Assembly: GCF_035222485.1 (NCBI RefSeq)
Contig: NC_085920.1
Span: forward strand, 8,356,001-8,420,000
DNA length: 64,000 nt
DNA from: Podospora pseudoanserina
Lineage: Eukaryota > Ascomycota > Sordariomycetes > Sordariales > Podosporaceae
Direction of reading: 5' to 3'
The translations under genes and the position numbers were made by a program. Below are positions 55,401 through 64,000 of this stretch, piece after piece (position 1 is the stretch's first letter; every line of letters begins with the position of its first letter). The notes beneath the pieces are model-generated. The model was given only the letters and a program-made list of their open reading frames with translations, was not told the origin of the DNA and ran no database searches.

Positions 55401-55762
55401 ACTGCCTTGCGTACGTTTCCTCCTCCCATGATCCTGACTCTGTCCGGAAACGTAGCCATTGCAGAGCCATATGAGGTGCTGTACTTGACTGGCATATCGA
55501 TCCTGACAGCCGTCGTATCAATGGGTTTTCTGGAAGACCGTACAGAGGAAGGCGTGCCAGCTCGTCCGTGCTGCTGAGGTGAGGGCGAAGGGACATTGCC
55601 GCCACGACCTGGGTGTTGTCTAGGCGGCATGGTGAAAAGCGAGGGTGAATTGGCGCTATGCTGAAGCGATTTAGAAGAGCCTATTCCTCGCGATATTGGA
55701 TTTTGACCGAGATTCAATGCTATGTGCAACGATGTTGTTGGACTGCTGAGGGCGTCAGTCAT
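52499..55762 (-). CDS. SUN-domain nuclear envelope protein
   Basis: A single exon of 1087 residues. The N-terminal 590 residues are polar and low in order (Ser/Pro/Gln/Arg), with a Gln/Glu/Arg coiled-coil-like stretch near 285-340 and a Gly/Asp/Ser block near 520-560; this would be the nucleoplasmic part. One membrane segment lies near 600-622 (KWFLAASFVVAICSFLLGAG). A luminal helical region follows (KSFERDLEALRKELHGLIEEQ, then KKEIQKLVKEIVGKEL). The C-terminal about 220 residues form a SUN domain with IPKYVVVENINPGA, PKDIEIWAKF and a final YRLRLYGQEVDEHTG. Such proteins join KASH proteins across the nuclear envelope to tie chromatin and spindle-pole bodies to the cytoskeleton. An alternative start is the in-frame MPPRQHPGRGG 44 residues in. 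Confidence 0.9.
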   Translation of the reverse strand: MTDALSSPTTSLHIALNLGQNPISRGIGSSKSLQHSANSPSLFTMPPRQHPGRGGNVPSPSPQQHGRAGTPSSVRSSRKPIDTTAVRIDMPVKYSTSYGSAMATFPDRVRIMGGGNVRKAVHGVIDTVIKDNEAANARLLAKEKELASRTNTSSAHTQQPVQPLPPVQPLPPVQPLPPVQQPQTVRRTQVPGRTTLSQQISRSQSEESDQQGGDRENDGPSQQTLVDSQQGATTSMNRGMISDNRSRSGSARSRSKSPPTQNRKRSHDSVSPELPNVTSPELDRLTARVDALRQSNQAEAEARAEALKAQHVELEKQRRKEEREKKQAELLERAIAIDKARLAALAGNNSAAGSQVANPHQQQPPTTSNLLPFPPNFSVYSPSFGAPIRIPGGEVLQPPGYSNAPGTTDGASRSWQEETNVAVVDSATHVRVGSPAVGHVAAKPQPGSLEDALGTMGQANRTISVRGGMAGANPGGFTMANVSRRPGWRARAGVDRAPSISNPAVPAARVGTAGRPAVGGGGGPRRDPDSSDSSSSDEDDRAGNTDHGGRYTGPRNNTHVNRAGRWPTGGGGVNRSTVAAATAWVGDVLGKGGDILSRIWWPTVKWFLAASFVVAICSFLLGAGGPIRGMMPSSPYTKGDSLPDMAVFTEQQYNDFKAFWEKRATATELALRSVQSTLPKVVRVTKDRDGNIIVAKEFWEAILDRMKHEPSILRLEKGKISDAHWDAVRSRIKSTGLDHSFEDWFEKNKHRITSLLSGHPITKPVTSEADTYQDTVTSRQYVENLQQQIAISRKSFERDLEALRKELHGLIEEQKHKTGGLSKKEIQKLVKEIVGKELGSSPIRPGKRSPSAAIMDMLNRHVNWFSFGNGAQIDSSLTSPTYRIARPAMGTVAWLRAMSKKPQFLHDSFHATSLWTDSGHCWCAGIYAGKNKQKLPADIGISIAGLVIPKYVVVENINPGATTDPDSMPKDIEIWAKFENQAKNSQMQKWMNTQFPTAAANPRNAGHLREEFVQIGKFEYEYRHVDNGVFIHKLSDDLVTLDAVVDTVLIRAVTNNGSPDHTCFYRLRLYGQEVDEHTGKHIGSSSW
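55223..55285 (-). repeat. 18-nt tandem repeat in the SUN-domain gene
   Basis: Three perfect 18-nt units plus half a unit, encoding repeated VQPLPP in the disordered N-terminal part. The unit is a multiple of three. Confidence 0.95.
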
Positions 55763-57660
55763 GATCGCTAATGGTGAGTGGTGAAAAGCAGATGTGTGAA
55801 GTGAAAAGAAAAAAGTAGGGAAAATTCAATCGCAAATGACAATGATAGCCCCAACATTCAGCAAGATATACAATAACAAGCTGGGTTGCTGAACATGAGA
55901 CTTCAGTACTGGCAGACTATTCAAAAAATTTTAAAAAAAAATACAACAATAGGAACAAGTGAGAGGAAGGGAGCAAACAAATAACAAATGAGATTGGCGA
56001 TAGCAAAGAGGCTGCGTTGAAGCCCGACGACGCTGGGGGGGTGACTCGTGAGGTGTAGATTTACCTTCTTGTTCAGCGTGACAGTGTGACAGTGTGACAG
56101 CGTGTCTGGCCCCAATGCCGAATCCCAAGGCTGCAACAGCCTTTGCCTCGCCTTCTTTTTCGTTGCGACCAATTGCCCAACAGCAACCGACACGTCACTT
56201 CCCTGCTCAATCCCAATCAATTGCTCCGGAGTCGCCAGACAGGCAAGGTGAATGGTTTGCCGGGTGGTTGCTAGTTTTCAGTCGCGGCGACGGTACATAT
56301 CATGGTTGGTCAGAGATGGGATGAAGAGAGCTCGAGGATGGGGCGTTGAAGCGACTAAAATGAGAGATGAAGACGCGCAGACTGTTGTTGACTTTACACG
56401 ACACATCGCAAGCGGACATAAAGCTCTTGTCTCTGTGCTGAAAACGGCCTGGTTCTTTATGGCCTCGTAGCTTGTTCCCCTTTCATGAGCCTGTCGAGGT
56501 GTACATGCTTTGTTCTTCAGTGGCCGTTCCTGGTGGTCTGTAGAGCATCTGCCGTGCCAGTGGATCGGCGCGTTTTTCGAAGCTGGAGCTCTGCGCAATT
56601 GAGCCTTTTCCCGTCTCAGCAATGTGGTCTGTGCTTCTTCACCAACTTGTTTGTTCGGTCAATGTGGCTCAGTTTTTCGTGGCTGCTGATACGTGTTAGT
56701 GGCTGGTGGAAAGTTGGTGTGGCAGCAGCAACGTTGGTGACTCAGCAGTGATATCTACTTTACCCCCCACGTATTTACCCGGCAGGCAACTCATCCAAAC
56801 CTTCCCGCGTGCCTTCCCAGCATCCGCACACTCCCCCATTTTCCAACTTCGTGGAGATGTCTTTTCCCGATCAGCCACATCTTGTTAAGAATCTTGACCT
56901 AGCACTTACCAATGGGATATCTTTCAATTGAGGGTTTGGGCATATTTATTTAATACCTTGAACAAGCACCTGAAGTTGGCACGACATTCCATCATGTATG
57001 AACACAAGCCGCACACTTGCATACGCACTACCATTGTCGGATCTACTCCCAATGCGCCATCCGTTTCGTATTCCCCTGTGAAGCTCCACCGCTTCCTTCA
57101 AATGTTTGCTGAAAATCAGGGTTCGACTTGAGCCACTCTTGCGCATCTGTACAACGGTTCCATGGTGATCTTTGCTGTCTGCGGTTGAATTCCACGTGAA
57201 AGGGATCCTCATCGGTCATCTTCACAGTTGCCTTGTCCATTGCTCGATTCGATATTTTGAGTTTTTCTGTCAAGCAGCGAGACTGTTTCAAGCTCCAAGC
57301 CACTCAATGGTGGCCCCATCCCCACGAAGCTTAACATGTTGCCAGTGACCTCACTCGCGCCCGTGAGCTGGGCGAGCAGGGGACGACGCAGGTGTTGCAA
57401 GGCGGGGTCCCTGGGCGTCACAAGCACGAAGTGGGAGGTGGAGAGACGGTTGCCCCACGGTTGGCTGCGGGCTAGCGAGATTCGATTTGCGACTTTGTGC
57501 TGACCACATCCATAGCAGGCACCTCTCATTTTAATAACCTGCGACCTGCTCCTCCAACGCGACCTTGTTTTGTTCATTCTTTCTGCCCCATCCTCTCGCT
57601 CGTTTGATTCCTCGTTTTATACCCGACCCTCGCTACTTCAACACCCAATCCCGCGAGATC
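55763..57660. other. Divergent intergenic region, no gene recognised
   Basis: Lies between the divergent SUN-domain and epimerase genes. TGACAGTG repeats occur at about 56077-56104, and a T-rich run on the minus strand at 55920-55950. Open frames are short and overlapping. The last 120 bases are the C/T-rich leader of the epimerase gene. Confidence 0.5.
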
Positions 57661-59119
<1,459 letters not shown>

Positions 59120-59324
59120 GAAAAGATTGATGCGTTTACGATTGTTTATGACTAGCAGGCTGGCAGCAGACGGGAACTGCAAACCATGTATTCTTCTCAG
59201 GGCTTTTATTACAGAGATAATGGTTAGACATAAAAGAAGACGTTTTCTCGTTTATTTGAATGGATATTTCGTTTTATTTTCGACAAAACAAAAGGTCGTG
59301 ACCATGGAAGCGCCAATCAAGGTA

Positions 59325-60520
59325 CTATTCGACTTTGAGAAGAAGCTTGCCCGTGGTCTTCCTGCTCTCCAGATCGATGTGCGCCTGGGCAACATTCTTG
59401 AGGGGATAAATTTGGTGGATATTGGCGTGGATCTTGCCCGTTACGAGCAAGTCAAAAAGCTCGCTTGTAAAGGTCTCCTTTTCCTCTGGGGTGGTGATGT
59501 ATCCGGGCATGGAAGGTCTCATAATCTTGATGTTTTTGGGCATGAGGCGGAAGAGGTCGACCGGTTCAACAGCGCCAGACTTAGTTGTTTTTCTCTTGTC
59601 AGCTTTCCCACGCAACTCGAGAAAAAAAAAAAGGGGGGACTTACCGCATTCCCAAACACAATGATCGTCCCCTTCCTCGCCACGACATCTAGGTCTACCG
59701 TTCCAAACGTCGCCTTGCCCACCCCGTCAAAAATCACGTCTACGCCCTTGTTGTTGGTGATTTCCTTGACCTGCCGGATGACTTCTTCCTGCGGGAGGCT
59801 AGAGTCAACCACCCATCCTGCTCCCAACTTCTTGGCCAATTCGCACTTCTGCTTGCCGCCGGCGGTGGCGATGATCTTGGCGCCCATGACGGCGAGGATC
59901 TGGACGAGCATGGAGCCTGTCCCGCCTGCTGCTGCGTGGACGAGGGTCCATGGTCCTTCAGAGATTCCGAGTTGCTGGGTGATTCCTGCTGCTTCGCGGA
60001 TGAAAGTTAGGGCGGTGAGACCTTGGAGGTAGGCTGCGCAGGCGGTTTCGGGGGTGAGCGAGGCCGGGAGGATAGTGGCTTGGGTGAGGGGGAAGGTTAG
60101 GAGGGTGTATTGGGCGTATGTGTTGTCTGCTAGGTAGACCACGCGGGAGCCGACGGGGTAGGAGGGGTGGGAGGAGGCGGTGATGGTGCCGGCGGCTTCT
60201 TTGCCTGTGATCAGGGGTAGGGAGAGGGGGTGTCGTTTGAGCCGTTGTGTGGAGGGGTGGTTGCTGTTGGAGGAGGGGGAGGGAGGTTTGTAGAGACCGG
60301 TGCGGAAGTATCTGGGTGTTGGTTAGGATAGGGGATTAAATGAGGGGAGCATGTGGGGAGCATACGTGTCGATGTAGTTGACGCCAACATACTCGTTGCG
60401 GACGAGGATTTGGCCTTCACCGAGGGAAGGGACGGGTAAGCCGGTCTTGTATTCCAGGACATCGGGGCCACCTGGACGGGGGATAACAACGCCGAACATG
60501 GTTTTGGGCATGGGTGCCAT
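59325..60520 (-). CDS. NADPH:quinone oxidoreductase (zeta-crystallin-like)
   Basis: Medium-chain dehydrogenase/reductase that reduces quinones with NADPH. Exons 60520-60366, 60311-59645 and 59579-59325 give 358 residues; the introns are 54 and 65 nt, the second with a CTGAC branch and an AAG acceptor. Motifs: VVIPRPGGPDVLEY at the start; VRNEYVGVNYIDTYFRTGLY, the quinone-reductase signature; ITGKEAAGTI; nucleotide fold VHAAAGGTGSMLVQ; LGAGWVVDSS; DVIFDGVGKATF; and a final LFDLLVTGKIHANI. It lacks the Cys/His zinc ligands of true alcohol dehydrogenases in the first part, as expected for the zinc-free quinone-reductase branch. A slight length excess comes from a Ser/Pro insert after GLYKPPSPSS. 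Only about 200 bases separate its stop from the convergent epimerase stop. Confidence 0.93.
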
Positions 60521-62329
60521 TTTGACTTGTATGAGTATTTGTTTACTTCGGACCGGCGGTTTGTGATAGCAACGCTGACGTTATCAAAGGTGCTGTTGGG
60601 ATGAGCACATGAAGATGGGATATCTGAGGTAGGTATGTTGTCCAGCGTGGGGAAGGACCGGACTGAGTAAGACACTCGGGATGAACTATCGTAGCCGGAT
60701 GGACTGTGTCTCGGACTGTCGATGGGGCCGGTGTTATTTATCCACAAAGTTGACAAGGTGAAGGATTTCGTGAAAAGCATCAATGTGAAATTCACTGCGT
60801 TTAAATGATCAGATCCTTCCCCCTACATCTTTACCGCCGACATTGAAGCCGATGACAAGAATATCATTCGGAATTTCACGATATCCAGCTTCCCCTCTTC
60901 ATGCTACATCATGTTACACATACGACTAGGACCGAGTCGGAGGTTGATCCGGGGATGACTAATGATGTCATCAGTAAGCGGTTGTCGGATTTAGTTGAAG
61001 AGGAGCTATGGCAACAACGTCGTGCTCCAACGTCGTGAGCCGGGATATACCGAATCTCAGTCCTTCAGGCCTTGAGTTTGAGAGAAAGTGTGTGGTGTTT
61101 AAGTCTGTCTGCCTTGGCTGTTCGTGAGACCTGTTGGGCTTGCATGCGTCCTCCGGGTACATCGGACAAAACTCCATGCTCAACCCGCTTTGCTTTTTTC
61201 CACACCAGCTGGCGGCGGACTATAACTTCCCTTCCGTCATGACAGCACCAGAAAGAATAGCAGAAAGAATAAAATCGTCAAAGAAGCTGCCCCGCGTTTT
61301 GAAATCTTGATTGGCGTCCTTGGTGGGGCTGCTTAGCGCTCGAAACGCTGCGGCTTCGTGGCCAATTCAGTGGCTGTGCTTTGCGACAGCGGCTTCAAAG
61401 CCAACCTATCACTCTCACCACAAAATAATTGGCACTCGGAAGTGGGTTAAACACATATTGTATTATAAACCACACCTCGAAAGATAATCGTTAGGCTTTT
61501 AAAGATAGATAATACGCCTTTAAAGATAGTTTAAAGATCCTTAAAAATAGTTAACAAGGCCTTCAAAGATAGTTTAAAGTCTTATCGATTTACTTTTGAG
61601 GCAGTGTTGACAATATAATATGAGGTCAACTTACTTGCTGTGCCAATTATTTTGTAGGGAGGGTGCCTATGCATTGCAAAGTCAAGCTCCAAGCCTAGCT
61701 GTGAGCTTCCTTCCCCTGTAACCTGTCCCATCTCACAGGGGCTTAAGTTCAAGTTACACAGCGCCCCAATAATAGACGCCGTGAATATTCAACCAGAAAT
61801 GCGAAAGTGCCTCGTCATCTCAAGTTTCCATGGTCTAATCCTCTTGGTACAACTCTCTAGTCTTTTCCATCTCCTCGCATTCATTCATCCTTCAAACCAA
61901 CCCCGAAAGCTCGTTCCGCAGCGCGTCAAAAACTGCCTTGGCGCGCTGTGATCGTCGCAGAGTAGCGGCAACGGGCCCACAGAACCACGTACACCACCAC
62001 GAGGCTGGCCACGCAAACCGTCCAGTTTGGACGCGAGACTGGCCGACAAACCGTTACATCTGGATCTTCTGTTTCTCTCCAGCTTGTTGATCTTTACCAG
62101 CATCTTGGGAGTTCATCGTTGACACCTCCAGCAAAAACACCTCCGAGGGTGACTTCTTTGTCCGCGGTGTGACGATCACTTCTCAGTGAACAAGGTTTTA
62201 CAGCCCAAGCAGAAAGACCGGAGCAGCACCTAATTCTGCCGAAGACGAAACATATCCGCGTTTCGACACAGACTTTCCAGCTATATACGCACATCTGTCT
62301 GGTCATGATCTTTCCGAGCTCGACAGTTT
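60521..62329. other. Intergenic region with an AT-rich periodic array
   Basis: No supportable gene. It holds the quinone-oxidoreductase promoter and the leader of the ankyrin-like gene. The stretch 61440-61650 is AT-rich and contains the 21-nt array annotated separately. Confidence 0.5.
61480..61584. repeat. Degenerate 21-nt tandem array B
   Basis: Five consecutive units of exactly 21 nt (starting 61480, 61501, 61522, 61543, 61564), most of the form AAAGATAG...GGCCTT or ATCCTT. The unit matches array A near 49.04 kb in the opposite orientation (shared AAAGATAG and AAGGCCTT words). Confidence 0.85.
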
Positions 62330-64000
62330 ATGACGATGACTTCACCCTTTAGCCACGACGGTGGTCGTCGGGCACGGCTCCAGCAGATCGCCGCCGCTTG
62401 GGGTATCCACCCAACCATTCCACCGGTAACAGTTCAACAGCGACCTCCACAACGACGAACACCACAAGATGATTTTCAAGCAGAAGAGTTATTGAAGCGG
62501 CAAAGACTGAGCGCCTCTGCGGACGGCAACAAAAGTTCTCAAAATGCAAGCATCAAACGCGCTTTCAGCTCAAACAAAAAGCCCTCAGGAACCTGGGATC
62601 CCAACGAAATATTCGAGGCTCTGGACGCTCTGGTCACCAATCGAGGAGCACCAGGCGTTGCGGATGCCTTGATTGCCAAGCTGGTGAACGCGGGAGGAAA
62701 TGTCAATGTGTCAACCATCAAAAACAAGACCAACCTGCTCACTCGGAGAAAAAGCTTGGAGAACTTGGAAAGAAGCAGAGTGCTGCAAAGGGCGGTTCAA
62801 AACCGGCACACCGACATGGTTGCTGTTTTGGTCCAGTATGCCGATCCCCTCACCCTGGATGCGGCGCTTCCTCTTGCGATACGATCGGGGGATCTAGAAA
62901 TGCTGGCCATGTTGCTTCACCAAGGGGCCAACTCCACGCAAACCCAGGATGCCCAGGACGCCTTCAGGCAGCTCTGCATCATGGGTGGCCATGCGGATCT
63001 AGTCGGCTTGATCTTGCAATCGGAAGGAAGGCCATCATCACAATGGATATCCATGTCCATGGTTGACGCTACACGTAAAGGCTGCTTTCATACAGTTATG
63101 AGGCTCAGCCGGTCGACAGCTGATGGGGACTACCACAAAGCCGAAGCGCTCAAGACGGCCATCTCCCAGTGCAGGGTCGATATCGCCCTTGCCATCCTTA
63201 CCGGTACAAAACCACCTACACAGGGTGGCCAGGGTGTTCTGGAAAGCTTTGCACAGTTGGTGGAACACCCCTCACTTGGTCCCAATGACAGACTTCCCTT
63301 CACCGAGGCCCTCCTCTGTGCTGGTGCTTCAGGGGAACCGATTGCGATGGCACTCGCTCAAGCTTCTGTCAACGAGTATTATGATATGGTCGATTTACTC
63401 GTGTCTTATGGAGCTTCAATTGAGCACCAAGAGGCTGCCATTGTGCGGCACGCCTTGTCCACCGGACGAACTAGCTTGGCCCAGTTATTACTGAGCGAAA
63501 GGTCTACACTTAGCCCAGCATATGCCTCGGAATGCCTCGATAGCATACCGAAAACTATTGCACCCGAGGATCGGCATGCTATGCTCAGTCTCCTGCTTCG
63601 AAAAGGGGCAAGCGGGCCCCCTCTACACGAAGTGCTTATCGATGTCGTAAAGGCCAACGACCTTCAATCTGCCCAACTGTTACTTACCCCACAGTTTCCC
63701 GGTGGGCAGCCAGCCTCTAGTCACAACTTAGGAAACTGGAAGCATGGTGTGGTAGCTGTTAGACACGCGGTTGCGTCAGTTGATCATAGGAATGGTCTGG
63801 CCTTGAGCATCGCGGTCCAGATGGGTCAGTTGCAAATGGTGAAACAGCTGCTGGCCGGTAGGCCAAGTACACAAACTCTGGACCATATCTTTCCTCTCGT
63901 TCGAGCCCTTCAGCCGACGATTCGATATCAGATCGCTGAACAGTTTCTAACCGCGGGCCTGTCGAGCCCCTGTGTTTCGGTCGCTCTGCAAGAGGCGATC
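62330..64000 (+). CDS. Large ankyrin-like protein (cut by the window end)
   Basis: The frame is open for 557 codons from the ATG at 62330 to the last base of the window; an in-frame TGA at 62306 fixes the start. The N-terminus is polar and basic (about 1-75), then degenerate ankyrin-like helical pairs repeat about every 33 residues: RAVQNRHTDMVAVLVQYAD, PLAIRSGDLEMLAMLLHQGA, LCIMGGHADLVGLILQ, SVNEYYDMVDLLVSYGA, ALSTGRTSLAQLLLSE and AVQMGQLQMVKQLLAG. No other domain is visible yet. Related fungal proteins are long and may carry further domains beyond the window. Function unknown; ankyrin units suggest protein binding. Confidence 0.85.
   Translation, partial: MTMTSPFSHDGGRRARLQQIAAAWGIHPTIPPVTVQQRPPQRRTPQDDFQAEELLKRQRLSASADGNKSSQNASIKRAFSSNKKPSGTWDPNEIFEALDALVTNRGAPGVADALIAKLVNAGGNVNVSTIKNKTNLLTRRKSLENLERSRVLQRAVQNRHTDMVAVLVQYADPLTLDAALPLAIRSGDLEMLAMLLHQGANSTQTQDAQDAFRQLCIMGGHADLVGLILQSEGRPSSQWISMSMVDATRKGCFHTVMRLSRSTADGDYHKAEALKTAISQCRVDIALAILTGTKPPTQGGQGVLESFAQLVEHPSLGPNDRLPFTEALLCAGASGEPIAMALAQASVNEYYDMVDLLVSYGASIEHQEAAIVRHALSTGRTSLAQLLLSERSTLSPAYASECLDSIPKTIAPEDRHAMLSLLLRKGASGPPLHEVLIDVVKANDLQSAQLLLTPQFPGGQPASSHNLGNWKHGVVAVRHAVASVDHRNGLALSIAVQMGQLQMVKQLLAGRPSTQTLDHIFPLVRALQPTIRYQIAEQFLTAGLSSPCVSVALQEAI

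Overview
The window is nuclear DNA of a filamentous ascomycete, most likely a Sordariomycete (an inference from gene content and gene architecture). The evidence is short 50-150 nt introns with GT-AG ends and CTAAC/CTGAC branch sites, a fungal type I fatty acid synthase split into FAS1 and FAS2, CFEM, DUF3176 and MARVEL proteins, and a chromodomain Ty3/gypsy retrotransposon. The ends of the window cut through non-coding DNA on the left and an ankyrin-like gene on the right. Species cannot be fixed from the sequence alone.

Left part (1-25.9 kb). After about 4.2 kb with no supportable gene comes a conserved protein of unknown function (4201-5707). The main block is the divergent fatty-acid-synthase pair: FAS1 on the minus strand (8435-14768) and FAS2 on the plus strand (17811-23552), separated by 3.0 kb. 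Together they encode all activities of the cytosolic alpha6-beta6 synthase. A guanine deaminase (24438-25865) follows, with a cluster of GATA sites typical of nitrogen-catabolite control upstream.

Middle (25.9-35.6 kb). Here lie a small secreted six-cysteine protein, a MARVEL-type four-helix membrane protein, a secreted asparaginase-family protein with altered active-site signatures, a low-complexity Glu-Ala repeat protein and a tRNA-Ser(AGA).

Retrotransposon locus (35.6-46 kb). An apparently intact chromovirus (gag, pol with protease, reverse transcriptase, RNase H, integrase and chromodomain) is bounded by 243-nt direct repeats that are identical. Gag and pol are in different frames and are linked by a textbook -1 slippery heptamer, G GGT TTT, one codon before the gag stop and followed by a stem-loop. 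The flanks are two different broken genes: a DUF3176 gene with an in-frame stop and a lost C-terminus on the right, and a 2-oxoglutarate/Fe(II)-oxygenase-like gene with several frameshifts on the left. The 5' repeat lacks the LTR start and no target-site duplication is visible, which suggests rearrangement after insertion.

Right part (46-64 kb). This holds a CFEM secreted protein, the ribosome-biogenesis DEAD-box helicase DBP4/HCA4, a SUN-domain nuclear-envelope protein, a UDP-glucose 4-epimerase with a GC-AG intron, a quinone oxidoreductase and the start of a large ankyrin-like protein. Two intergenic places (about 49.0 kb and 61.5 kb) carry degenerate arrays with a strict 21-nt period and related unit sequence in opposite orientation.

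Most of the window is ordinary housekeeping sequence. The best leads are the frameshift signal and rearranged borders of the young retroelement, the 21-nt arrays, and the unusual asparaginase. No clearly new multi-gene system was found.
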